Translations under genes and position numbers: made by a program
NCBI GenBank assembly: GCA_030425925.1
Contig: JAUHZO010000001.1
Span: 62,001-126,000, forward strand
Origin: Alphaproteobacteria bacterium
Lineage (GTDB): Bacteria > Pseudomonadota > Alphaproteobacteria > Rhodobacterales > Rhodobacteraceae
Length of the DNA stretch: 64,000 bases
Reading direction: 5' to 3'
Shown here: positions 1-7,120 of the stretch, in pieces
How the letters are laid out: every line of letters begins with the position of its first letter
How positions within the stretch are numbered: the stretch's first letter is position 1
Notes under the pieces: model-generated
What the model saw: the letters and a program-made list of their open reading frames with translations, nothing else
Told to the model about the DNA's origin: nothing
Database searches by the model: none

Positions 1-1
1 G

Positions 2-358
2 TCGGCGGGCGGCTACCACCACCATATCGGCCTGAACACCTGGGAGAGCCTTGGCGGCCCGCGCCCGCCGCGCAACGCGACGGGGCTGTACCACACGGCG
101 TTCCTCTACCCCGACCGCGCCGCCCTGGCGGTGGCGTACCGGCGCGTTCTGGATCATGGCGTGCGGCTGGACGGGGCCGCCGATCACGGCGTGTCCGAGG
201 CGCTCTACTTCTCCGACCCCGATGGCAACGGGATCGAGCTTTACCGCGACCGCGCGCCAGAGGACTGGCCGCGCGACGCGACAGGCGCGCTGCGGATGGT
301 CAATGACCGGCTGGACCTCGACGCGCTGCTGGCCGAGACGCAGGTCACGGCAGGGTAG
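2..358 (+). CDS. VOC-family dioxygenase-like protein, 3' end only
   Basis: The gene enters from the left edge, so only the last 118 residues are present. The visible part starts with GYHHHIGLNTW and carries DPDGNGIELY, the usual pattern of the second metal-binding half of vicinal-oxygen-chelate proteins: His at the start of the domain and Glu in the GIELY strand. The opening motif resembles CatE-type catechol-2,3-dioxygenase or glyoxalase-like proteins. The substrate cannot be inferred. It ends with TAG, followed by a double hairpin element before the next gene. The family assignment is good; the precise enzyme is not. Confidence 0.8.
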   Translation, partial: SAGGYHHHIGLNTWESLGGPRPPRNATGLYHTAFLYPDRAALAVAYRRVLDHGVRLDGAADHGVSEALYFSDPDGNGIELYRDRAPEDWPRDATGALRMVNDRLDLDALLAETQVTAG

Positions 359-381
359 TGCGCGGCCCGCGGAGCCGGGGC

Positions 382-429
382 CCCGCATTCTTGCAAAGAA
401 TGCGGGCCGAAGTCTTTGAAAGACTTCGG
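382..429. repeat. Tandem double hairpin, copy 1
   Basis: Two perfect inverted repeats lie back to back. The first has an 11-bp stem (382-392 with 396-406) and loop GCA. The second has a 10-bp stem (407-416 with 420-429) and loop TGA. Arm sequences differ between the two, but their size and loops are alike. Similar pairs lie at 13276-13344, 41218-41280 and 56027-56073. There is no T-run, so it is not a classical terminator, although it sits between two genes. Confidence 0.8.
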
Positions 430-504
430 CGCCCGTGGCCGCCGCTGCCCTCTGGACCTGCCGGGGAACTCGCCCTAGCCTGCCTGCAACATCAGGAGGC
501 ACCC

Positions 505-1365
505 ATGGCGACCGGCACGAACATCCGCACCTATTTCAACGGCGCCTGGCACGATGGCGATGCCATGGTCATCCGCGCTGCCGATCACGGCGCCTGGCTA
601 GGCTCGGGCGTGTTCGACGGCGCGCGCCATGTGGATGGCGTCGCCCCGGATCTCGACGCGCATTGCGCCCGCGTCAACCGCTCGGCCGAGGCGCTGATGC
701 TGACACCCACCGTGTCGACACCCGAGATGGTCGCCATCGTCGAAGAAGGCCTCAGGGCCTATGCCTCCGACGCCGCCGTCTACATCCGCCCGATGTACTG
801 GGGCATCAACGGCGACCCGACCGCCATCGTCCCCCAGCCCGACGCCACCGGCTTTGCCATCTGCCTTGAAGAGATCCCCATGGCACCGCCGACAGCCTCC
901 GTCACCCTGGGCCGCACCCGCTTTCGCCGCCCGGTGATGGAGGATGCGGTGGTCAACGCCAAGGCCGGCTGCCTCTATCCCAACAACGCCCGCATGCTGG
1001 CCGAGGTGCGCGCCCGCGGCTTCCAGAACGCGCTGGTGGCCGATGCCATGGGCAACGTGGCCGAAAGCGCCACGGCCAATGTCTTCATGGTCCGCGACGG
1101 CGAGGTCTTTACCCCCATCGCCAACGGAACCTTCCTGGCCGGGATCACCCGCGCGCGGCACATGGCCAACATGCGCGCCGACGGCATGGTCGTGCATGAG
1201 ACGATCCTGAGCTTCGACGATTTCGCCGAGGCCGACGAGGTCTTCCTGTCGGGCAACATGAACAAGGTGACATCCGTGACCGGGTTCGAGGACATCTCCT
1301 ACCAGTCCGGTCCGGTCACCCGCCGCGTCCGCGAGATGTACTGGGACTGGGCGCATTCCGCGTGA
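505..1365 (+). CDS. Class IV aminotransferase (branched-chain aminotransferase-like)
   Basis: A 286-residue PLP-dependent fold-type IV aminotransferase, closest in feel to branched-chain amino acid aminotransferases. The likely PLP lysine is K153 in NAKAGCLYPN, and the phosphate-loop region VAESATANVF follows with E187. It probably transfers an amino group between a branched-chain amino acid (or related substrate) and 2-oxoglutarate in the cytoplasm. The ATG at 505 was chosen because AGGAGG precedes it at 493-498; the longer upstream reading runs through the hairpin repeat. The stop overlaps the GTG of the next gene by 4 bp, so the two are co-translated. D-amino-acid or aminodeoxychorismate specificity cannot be excluded. 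Confidence 0.85.
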   Translation: MATGTNIRTYFNGAWHDGDAMVIRAADHGAWLGSGVFDGARHVDGVAPDLDAHCARVNRSAEALMLTPTVSTPEMVAIVEEGLRAYASDAAVYIRPMYWGINGDPTAIVPQPDATGFAICLEEIPMAPPTASVTLGRTRFRRPVMEDAVVNAKAGCLYPNNARMLAEVRARGFQNALVADAMGNVAESATANVFMVRDGEVFTPIANGTFLAGITRARHMANMRADGMVVHETILSFDDFAEADEVFLSGNMNKVTSVTGFEDISYQSGPVTRRVREMYWDWAHSA

Positions 1366-1841
1366 CGCCCGAGCGTCTGCGCACGGCCTCCGCCACCGAG
1401 CTGGCGGCGCTCTCGGACCTGATGTTTCGCTCCAAGGCGCATTGGGGCTATGATCCGGATTGGCTGGACACGCGCCGCGCCGAGCTGACCCTGACGGCAG
1501 AAGCCTTGCGCGATCCCCTTGCGGTGATCCGCGACGGCGACGGCTTTGCCGGGATCGCCGCGCTGCACCGTCATGACGAGGGCTGGCATCTCGACAAGCT
1601 CTTCGTCGCCCCCCACCGGATCGGCCAGGGCACCGGGCGCGCGCTGTTCGGCTGGGCGGTCGGGACGGCCCGCGCGCTGGGTGCCCCGCAGCTGCTGATC
1701 GACTCCGAGCCGCAGGCCGAAGGCTTCTACCTGCGCATGGGTGCCACCCGGATCGGCGCGGTGCCCTCGCCCCCGCCCGAAGGCCGGGTCCTGCCGCGTC
1801 TCGCGCTGGACCTGACGCTCCCCGGGCTGCCAGACGCGTAG
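1362..1841 (+). CDS. GNAT family N-acetyltransferase
   Basis: A 159-residue single-domain GNAT. The central part FVAPHRIGQGTGRALF gives the acetyl-CoA pyrophosphate-binding loop (Q/R-x-x-G-x-G/A pattern), and EGFYLRMGATRIG is the usual C-terminal motif. The N-terminus contains SKAHWGYDPDW, seen in small cytoplasmic GNATs of unknown substrate. It starts with GTG overlapping the aminotransferase stop (GTGA), so it is very probably the second gene of a two-gene operon. Its substrate is not predictable; modification of the aminotransferase product or detoxification are both possible. Confidence 0.8.
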   Translation: MTPERLRTASATELAALSDLMFRSKAHWGYDPDWLDTRRAELTLTAEALRDPLAVIRDGDGFAGIAALHRHDEGWHLDKLFVAPHRIGQGTGRALFGWAVGTARALGAPQLLIDSEPQAEGFYLRMGATRIGAVPSPPPEGRVLPRLALDLTLPGLPDA

Positions 1842-1931
1842 GGCGGGGTTCACCCCGCCGCCCCTCCGCCCCCCGTCACACCACTGGACAGCCGCCGCCC
1901 CCTCCGCCATGATCGCCGCTCAGGGAGACGG

Positions 1932-2390
1932 ATGATGCGCAAGTTTCTGGTCGTGCTGGATGACAGCCGCGAATGCCTCAACGCCATGCGCTTTGCCGCC
2001 ATGCGCGCCGCCCGGACCGGCGGCGGCGTGGCGATCCTTTCGGTGATCCCGCCGGACGAGTTCAACCACTGGATCGGCGTCGGCGAGGTGATGCGCGAAG
2101 AGGCCCGCGAACGCATCCACGCGCATTTCGAGGTCTTTGCCAAGTGGATGCGCGACAAGCAGGGGGTGGACCCGGAACTGATCGTGCGCGAGGGCGACCC
2201 GGTGAACGAGATCCTCGCCCAGGTGCGCGAGGACCCGGATATCGGCGTGCTGGTTCTGGGGGCCGCCTCGGACAAGAAGGGCCCCGGCCCGCTGGTCACC
2301 CAGCTGACACGCAATGCAGGCTCGCTGCCCATGCCCATCACCATCGTGCCCGGCGATCTGTCCAAGGAACGGCTCGACGCCATCACCTAA
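1932..2390 (+). CDS. Universal stress protein (UspA family)
   Basis: A 152-residue single Usp domain. It begins with the beta-1 strand KFLVVLDDS, continues with the amphipathic helix typical of the fold, and has LVLGAASDKKGPGPLV near 110-125 where ATP-binding members carry a G-2x-G-9x-G-S/T motif. That motif is only partly kept here, so nucleotide binding is uncertain. GGGAG lies just upstream; ATG at 1932 or 1935 could be the start. It is monocistronic by spacing. Family members help survival in stress, but the specific role of this one is unknown. Confidence 0.82.
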   Translation: MMRKFLVVLDDSRECLNAMRFAAMRAARTGGGVAILSVIPPDEFNHWIGVGEVMREEARERIHAHFEVFAKWMRDKQGVDPELIVREGDPVNEILAQVREDPDIGVLVLGAASDKKGPGPLVTQLTRNAGSLPMPITIVPGDLSKERLDAIT

Positions 2391-2617
2391 GTACCGATGT
2401 CCCGGACATACCGCCTCGCCAGCCGTGAATGGCGGGGCCGTCTTGCGCAGATTGGTCCCAAAGCCCGAGCGTTCCGGGCCTTGCACGGTCACAACGCCCC
2501 GGCCACAACGCCAATGACTTCGCACCACGGATGCGTCAGGGGCGGGGTGCCGGATATGCGCCAGATCAAGGCTTGCGCTGGCGGCCCGGGGCAGAATGTC
2601 GTCGAAAGGAGCCGCCC

Positions 2618-3121
2618 ATGCCCGCCGCCAGCTGCAAGGCCGACCTTCTGGCCGTCACGGAAAAGGAGTTTGCCAGGTTTCAGGCGCTTTTGGACAAGGT
2701 GCCGGAGGCGCTTCGGCTTGTCCCGGATCCCGAGGCCGACGGGACGACGCCGAAGGACATCGTCGGGCACCGCGCAGCCTGGATCGACCTGTTTCTGGGC
2801 TGGTACGATAAAGGCCTGACCGGCGCGCCGGTGGCGATGCCGGCACCGGGCTACAAGTGGAACGAGCTGCGCCGTTTCAACGCCGACCTCCGCACCCGCC
2901 AGGCCGGGATGGACTGGGCGACGGCGCGCAGCCTGCTGCGCGACAACCATGCGCGGCTTTGCGCCTTCATCGCGGCGCGGGATGACACGGCGCTTTACGG
3001 TGCCCCGATGCGGGGCGGCGGCAATGCCTGGCCCCCGGGCCGCTGGGCCGAGGCCGCCGGGCCATCGCATTACCGCTCGGCGGCGAAATACATCCGCGCG
3101 CGCCTGCGCGCGGCGGGCTGA
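2618..3121 (+). CDS. ClbS/DfsB-type DinB-like four-helix bundle protein
   Basis: A 167-residue protein resembling the ClbS/DfsB branch of the DinB superfamily. It has a helical N-terminus (EKEFARFQALLDKVPE), the conserved DIVGHRAAWIDLFLGWY segment near 45-65, PAPGYKWNELRRFN, and a C-terminal HYRSAAKYIR helix. The ATG at 2618 has AAAGGA seven bases upstream, which decides the start against a longer upstream reading. ClbS itself is a cyclopropane hydrolase protecting against colibactin, but most relatives are uncharacterised, so no function is claimed. The preceding 227 bp hold only GC-rich inverted repeats that I could not interpret. Confidence 0.72.
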   Translation: MPAASCKADLLAVTEKEFARFQALLDKVPEALRLVPDPEADGTTPKDIVGHRAAWIDLFLGWYDKGLTGAPVAMPAPGYKWNELRRFNADLRTRQAGMDWATARSLLRDNHARLCAFIAARDDTALYGAPMRGGGNAWPPGRWAEAAGPSHYRSAAKYIRARLRAAG

Positions 3122-3127
3122 GTACAG

Positions 3128-3144
3128 TTTAGAACCGTTCCAAT
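3128..3144 (+). promoter_or_regulatory. Candidate Irr box (iron control element) upstream of nfuA
   Basis: The sequence TTTAGAACCGTTCCAAT matches the alphaproteobacterial Irr/ICE consensus as I recall it (TTTAGAA-N3-TTCTAAA) at nearly every position; only two bases of the right arm differ. It ends two bases before the -35 hexamer of the nfuA promoter. Irr is the Fur-family haem/iron-status regulator of alphaproteobacteria. Iron-dependent control of a Fe-S carrier gene would fit, but binding is inferred. Confidence 0.5.
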
Positions 3145-3146
3145 CC

Positions 3147-3175
3147 TTGACGCGACCGGGCCCCGCCCGCATATA
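3147..3175 (+). promoter_or_regulatory. Sigma-70 type promoter of nfuA-tsaB-rimI
   Basis: TTGACG (3147-3152) is followed by a 17-bp spacer and CATATA (3170-3175; ATATAG if shifted by one). TTGAC is the strongly conserved half of Rhodobacterales vegetative promoters. It lies 31 bp before the nfuA ATG and directly next to the Irr-box candidate. Confidence 0.55.
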
Positions 3176-3205
3176 GGAAAGAGGCCGAGAAAAGGGGCAC
3201 CCCAG

Positions 3206-3769
3206 ATGTTCATTCAAACCGAATCCACGCCGAATCCGGCAACTCTGAAATTCCTGCCCGGGCTGACCGTGCTGGAGATGGGAACCGCCGATTTCCCCTC
3301 TGCCGACGCGGCAGGCGCCTCGCCGCTGGCGCAGCGCCTGTTCGGCGTTCAGGGCGTGACCGGCGTGTTCTTCGGCACCGATTTCGTGACCGTGACCAAG
3401 GCCGACGCCGAAGACTGGGACCATCTCAAGCCCGCCCTTCTGGGGGCGATCATGGAGCATTTCCAGTCCGGCGCGCCGGTCATGGCCGACGGGGCCGAGC
3501 GGTCTTCGGGCCATGCCGACCATGACGGCGAGGATGCCGAAGTGGTGGGCCAGATCAAGGAACTGCTGGACAGCCGCGTGCGTCCCGCCGTGGCGCAGGA
3601 TGGCGGCGACATCACCTTCCACGGCTTTGACCGCGGCGTGGTCTACCTGCACATGCAGGGGGCCTGCGCCGGATGCCCGTCCTCGACGCTGACGCTCAAG
3701 ATGGGCATCGAGAACCTGCTGCGCCACTACATCCCCGAAGTGACCGAGGTCCGCCCGGTTGCGGTCTGA
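3206..3769 (+). CDS. nfuA: NfuA/NifU-like iron-sulfur cluster carrier
   Basis: A 187-residue protein with an N-terminal Nfu_N domain (FIQTESTPNPATLKFLPG, residues 1-85) and a C-terminal NifU-type domain carrying the cluster-binding CAGC motif near residue 153. The two domains are joined by a polar linker. This is the standard architecture of alphaproteobacterial and mitochondrial NFU1-type carriers that pass 4Fe-4S clusters to targets such as lipoyl synthase and aconitase. It is the first gene of a tight operon with tsaB (11-bp overlap) and rimI. The upstream Irr-box candidate suggests iron-dependent expression. Confidence 0.93.
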   Translation: MFIQTESTPNPATLKFLPGLTVLEMGTADFPSADAAGASPLAQRLFGVQGVTGVFFGTDFVTVTKADAEDWDHLKPALLGAIMEHFQSGAPVMADGAERSSGHADHDGEDAEVVGQIKELLDSRVRPAVAQDGGDITFHGFDRGVVYLHMQGACAGCPSSTLTLKMGIENLLRHYIPEVTEVRPVAV

Positions 3770-4340
3770 GCCCCGGGTTCTGGCCTTTGATACATCGGCG
3801 GCGCATTGCGCCGCCGCAGTGCTGCAGGGCGACGATGTTCTTGCGGCGCACAGCGAAGACATGGCCCGCGGCCAGGCCGAACGGCTGATGCCCCTGCTGG
3901 ACGAGGTGCTGGCGCAGGCGGGTCTGGGCTGGCGCGATCTGGATCGCATCGGCGCGGGCATCGGCCCGGGCAACTTCACCGGCATCCGCATCTCGGTCGC
4001 GGCGGCGCGCGGGCTGGCGCTCGGGCTGGGCATACCGGCCATCGGCGTGACCGGGTTCGACGCCGTCGCGGCGGCAGAGCGCGGCCCGGGCACGGTCTGC
4101 ATCCCCGCCCCGCGCGGTCAGGTCTATCTGCGCGACCCGCAGACCGGCACGCCCAGGCTGGCCGATGCGGCAGACCTGGCAGGCCTCACGCTTCTGACCC
4201 CGCAGGCCGGGACCATCGCCCTGGGCATCGCCCGGGTCGCCGCCACGCGTGCGCCCGGCCCGCGCCCCGCGCCGCTTTACATCAAGCCCGCCGACGCCGC
4301 GCCTTCCAGCGATCTGCCGCCGGTGATCCTCGACGCATGA
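3759..4340 (+). CDS. tsaB: tRNA threonylcarbamoyladenosine biosynthesis protein TsaB
   Basis: A 193-residue member of the ASKHA-fold TsaB family, which partners TsaD and TsaE in making t6A37 on ANN-decoding tRNAs. Visible hallmarks are the N-terminal LAFDTSAAHCAAAV, the dimer-interface segment RGQAERLMPLLDEVL, and IGAGIGPGNFTGIRI at about 65-80. It is shorter than the E. coli protein (about 230 residues), mainly in the C-terminal half. The best start is TTG at 3759, inside the end of nfuA; no ATG precedes the FDTS motif. It overlaps rimI by 4 bp (ATGA). Confidence 0.9.
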   Translation: MRSEPRVLAFDTSAAHCAAAVLQGDDVLAAHSEDMARGQAERLMPLLDEVLAQAGLGWRDLDRIGAGIGPGNFTGIRISVAAARGLALGLGIPAIGVTGFDAVAAAERGPGTVCIPAPRGQVYLRDPQTGTPRLADAADLAGLTLLTPQAGTIALGIARVAATRAPGPRPAPLYIKPADAAPSSDLPPVILDA

Positions 4341-4750
4341 CACCCGATGCCCTGGCGGCGCTGTGCACGCGCGCCTATCGCCACATGACCCCGTGGACCG
4401 CGGCGCAGTTCGCCGCGACGCTGGCGCGGCCGCACGCGTTGCTGCACGCCACGCCGCATGCCTTCGTGCTGGGCCTCGTGATTGCGGACGAGGCGGACAT
4501 CCTCGCACTGGCCGCCGATCCCGACCGCCAGCGGAAAGGAGAGGCCAGCCGCGCGCTGGCGGCGTTTCACGCCGAGGCGCAGGGCCGCGGGGCCACGCAG
4601 GTGGTGCTGGAGGTGGCCGCGCGCAACGCCCCGGCCCGGGCGTTCTATGACCGGCACGGCTATGGCCGCACCGGCCTGCGCCGCGGCTATTACCGCCTGC
4701 CCGACGGCACAAGTGATGACGCCTTGATCCTTGGCCGTGCGTTGCCCTAG
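4337..4750 (+). CDS. rimI: RimI-like ribosomal protein alanine acetyltransferase
   Basis: A 137-residue GNAT. The acetyl-CoA loop is DPDRQRKGEASRAL, a variant of Q/R-x-x-G-x-G/A, and ARAFYDRHGYGRTGLRRGYY is the RimI-type C-terminus, in which the RxxYY segment contributes to substrate recognition. Position directly after tsaB (ATGA overlap) is the classic place for rimI, which N-acetylates ribosomal protein bS18. The acetyl-CoA loop deviates (GEAS where G-x-G/A is expected), so activity on bS18 is likely but not certain. Confidence 0.8.
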   Translation: MTPDALAALCTRAYRHMTPWTAAQFAATLARPHALLHATPHAFVLGLVIADEADILALAADPDRQRKGEASRALAAFHAEAQGRGATQVVLEVAARNAPARAFYDRHGYGRTGLRRGYYRLPDGTSDDALILGRALP

Positions 4751-4778
4751 CGGCATCGCGCGCCACGCCAAAAACGTA

Positions 4779-4807
4779 TTGACCCACCGCCCCCCCTGCG
4801 GCTTGAT
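4779..4807 (+). promoter_or_regulatory. Candidate promoter of the BMP receptor gene
   Basis: TTGACC (4779-4784), a 17-bp very C-rich spacer, and CTTGAT (4802-4807) lie 55 bp upstream of the ATG at 4863. The -35 is good and the -10 is weak. Confidence 0.35.
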
Positions 4808-4862
4808 GAACGCCACCACAAAAAGGGGCCGATGCGCCCCGCATACACCTGGGAGCACAGCC

Positions 4863-5867
4863 ATGACCTTCATGCAAAAGACCCTCGGCAGCGTTGCCGC
4901 CCTAGCCCTTGGCGCCGGGGCCGCGATGGCCGATCCGGCCCTGATCTACGATCTGGGCGGCAAGTTCGACAAATCCTTCAACGAAGCCGCCTTCAACGGG
5001 GCCGAGCGTTGGGCCGCGGAAACCGGCGGCAGTTTCCGCGACATCGAGCTGCAGTCCGAAGCCCAGCGCGAACAGGCGCTGCGCCGCTTTGCCGAAGCGG
5101 GCTTCAACCCGGTTGTGACCACCGGCTTTTCCATGTCCACCCCCATCGCCAATGTCGCCGCCGACTATCCGGACACCAAGTTCGTGACCATCGACGGCTT
5201 TGTCGATCCGGGTGAGCATCCCAACGTGCTGTCGATCCTGTTCAAGGAGCACGAAGGCTCGTACCTTGTGGGCATGATGGCCGCGATGGCGTCGGACTCG
5301 GGCACCGTGGGCTTTGTCGGTGGCATGGACATCCCGCTGATCCGCAAGTTCGCCTGCGGCTATGCCCAGGGCGTGATGGCCGTGAACGCTGACGCCACCG
5401 TGATCGCCAACATGACCGGCACCACGCCGGCGGCCTGGAACGACCCGACCAAGGGCGGCGAGCTGGCCAAGGCGCAGATCAGCCAGGGCGCGGACGTGAT
5501 CTATGCCGCCGCCGGCGGCACGGGCCTGGGTGTGCTGCAGACCGCTGCCGACGAGGGCATCAAGTCCATCGGCGTCGACAGCAACCAGAACTACCTGCAC
5601 CCGGGTTCGGTGCTGACCTCGATGCTCAAGCGCGTCGACGTGGCGGTGTTCGACGCCATGACCGCGGGCGGCGATCTTGAGACCGGCGTTCAGGTGCTGG
5701 GCCTGGCCGAAGAGGGCGTGGGCTATGCGCTGGACGAGAACAATGCCGAGCTGGTGAGTTCGGACATGCAGGCCGCCGTGGACGCCGCCCGCGCGCAGAT
5801 CATCGCGGGTGAACTGATGGTGCACGACTATACCAGCGACGACAGCTGCCCGGCGCTGAACTTCTGA
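4863..5867 (+). CDS. BMP/PnrA-family nucleoside-type solute-binding protein
   Basis: A 334-residue periplasmic binding protein. Residues 1-22 form a Sec signal peptide ending AAMA-DP. The mature protein begins ALIYDLGGKFDKSFNEAAFNG, the hallmark of the Bmp/Med/PnrA family, whose members bind purine nucleosides for an ABC importer. DIPLIRKFACGY and AAAGGTGLGVLQTA are further family segments. No permease or ATPase gene is near, so it must use a transporter encoded elsewhere. GGGAGC precedes the ATG. A strong intrinsic terminator follows, so the gene is its own transcription unit. Confidence 0.9.
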   Translation: MTFMQKTLGSVAALALGAGAAMADPALIYDLGGKFDKSFNEAAFNGAERWAAETGGSFRDIELQSEAQREQALRRFAEAGFNPVVTTGFSMSTPIANVAADYPDTKFVTIDGFVDPGEHPNVLSILFKEHEGSYLVGMMAAMASDSGTVGFVGGMDIPLIRKFACGYAQGVMAVNADATVIANMTGTTPAAWNDPTKGGELAKAQISQGADVIYAAAGGTGLGVLQTAADEGIKSIGVDSNQNYLHPGSVLTSMLKRVDVAVFDAMTAGGDLETGVQVLGLAEEGVGYALDENNAELVSSDMQAAVDAARAQIIAGELMVHDYTSDDSCPALNF

Positions 5868-5904
5868 TCCGGCGCGGCCCTTGCGCCGCCCGTCCCCGAC
5901 CTTG

Positions 5905-5931
5905 GACCCCGCCCTTGCCGGCGGGGTCTTT
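5905..5931 (+). terminator. Intrinsic terminator of the BMP receptor gene
   Basis: A perfect 9-bp GC stem (GACCCCGCC at 5905-5913 with GGCGGGGTC at 5920-5928) is followed by TTT. It lies 38 bp after the stop. Confidence 0.75.
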
Positions 5932-5944
5932 CGTTCGGGGCCGG

Positions 5945-6001
5945 GGTGTCGCGTGACACCGCCGCGACCTCTGGCCAGGGTGGGTCGGACGACCCACCCT
6001 G
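5945..6001. terminator. Two further hairpins between convergent genes
   Basis: GGTGTC/GACACC at 5945-5960 and a perfect 12-bp stem at 5976-5987 with 5990-6001 (CAGGGTGGGTCG arm) fill the space between the convergent BMP and choX genes. Neither has a T-run. They may stop or stabilise choX transcripts ending here. Confidence 0.4.
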
Positions 6002-6013
6002 CGGGTCCGGCGC

Positions 6014-6934
6014 CTACTGCAGCGCCGCGCGGACCGCGGCCATGGCGTCGCCGCCATCGCGTGTGGTCACGCCGTCCAGCCAGCCGTCCAGCACGTCGGC
6101 ATTGGCGGCCAGCCAGGCCCTGGCGGCATCCGCCGGGTCTTCGCCGCCATCGAGAATCGCACCCATGATCTCGTTTTCCATGGCCAGCGAGAATTCGAGA
6201 TTGTTCAGCAGCGCGCCGACATTCGGGCAATCGGCGACAAAGCCTGCCCTTGTGTTGGTGTAGACCGTGGCCCCGCCCAGATCGGGGCCGAAATAGTCGT
6301 CACCCCCGGTGAGATAGGTCAGGTCGTAATTGGCGTTCATCGGGTGCGGCTCCCACGCCAGGAACACCACGGGTTCGTCACGCGACACCGCGCGGCCGAC
6401 CTGCGCCAGCATCCCCTGTTCGGAGCTTTCCTTGACCTCGAAATCCTTGAGGCCGAAGGCGTTGGCGTCGATCATGTCCATGATCAGGCGGTTGCCGTCA
6501 TTGCCCGGCTCGATGCCGTAGATCGTTTCGTCGAGCGCGTCGGCCTGCGCCGCGATGTCGGCGAAATCTGCAATCCCCAGCGCCGCTCCGGCGGCATTGG
6601 TGGCCAGCGTGTACTTTGCGCCCATGAGATTGGCGCGCACGGTGTCGACGGTGCCGGCCTCGCGATAGGGCGCGATGTCGGCCTCCATCGTGGGCATCCA
6701 GTTGCCCAGGAACACGTCGATATCGCCCGCGGCCATCGAGGTATAGGTCACCGGCACCGACAGCACCTTGATGTCGGTCTGATAGCCCAGCGCGTCGAGC
6801 ACCAGCGTGGTGGCCGCGGTGGTGGCGGTGATGTCGGTCCAGCCCACGTCGGAGAAGGTGATGGTGTCGCACTCGGCCAGCGCGGTGCCCGCGGCAAGGC
6901 ACAGGGCCAGGCTGGAGGTGAGGGTCTTGGTCAT
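6014..6934 (-). CDS. choX: Choline/glycine-betaine-type ABC transporter binding protein (ChoX-like)
   Basis: A 306-residue periplasmic binding protein of the ProX/OpuAC type. The signal peptide (1-19) ends ALAE. Family segments are [42 protein letters not shown] and [11 protein letters not shown]. Their tryptophans and tyrosines supply the aromatic box that holds the quaternary ammonium group in ChoX. The pattern fits choline receptors better than betaine receptors, but the ligand is inferred. GGGAGAC precedes the ATG. The choW and choV partners usually found beside it are missing, so it is an orphan receptor here. Confidence 0.82.
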   Translation of the reverse strand: MTKTLTSSLALCLAAGTALAECDTITFSDVGWTDITATTAATTLVLDALGYQTDIKVLSVPVTYTSMAAGDIDVFLGNWMPTMEADIAPYREAGTVDTVRANLMGAKYTLATNAAGAALGIADFADIAAQADALDETIYGIEPGNDGNRLIMDMIDANAFGLKDFEVKESSEQGMLAQVGRAVSRDEPVVFLAWEPHPMNANYDLTYLTGGDDYFGPDLGGATVYTNTRAGFVADCPNVGALLNNLEFSLAMENEIMGAILDGGEDPADAARAWLAANADVLDGWLDGVTTRDGGDAMAAVRAALQ

Positions 6935-7020
6935 GGTCGTCTCCCTGTTTGTCTGTGGCCGAGTGAACGCGGAATGTGCCCGTATTGCAACCGTCGCGGC
7001 GCGTGGCCAGCGCTGCTCCG

Positions 7021-7051
7021 GGGGTATTTGGACCAAGAAGAAGACAGGGGG
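7021..7051 (+). repeat. GGTATTT...CCAAGAAGAAG repeat, copy 1
   Basis: This copy reads GGGGTATTTGGACCAAGAAG and continues AAGACAGGGG. Related copies are at 37261-37285 (minus), 50668-50698 and 57442-57473. It lies in the divergent space between choX and the adenine deaminase gene. Confidence 0.75.
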
Positions 7052-7120
7052 TGTCGCGTCGCCCTGCCCTCTGTGCCAGACTGGCGGGGAATGGGCTGGT
7101 TGTGGGCATGGAGGCCAAGG

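Noticed and set aside
5976-6001. Second intrinsic terminator for choX
   Set aside because: The stem is perfect but no T-run follows on either strand, so it is listed only as a hairpin.
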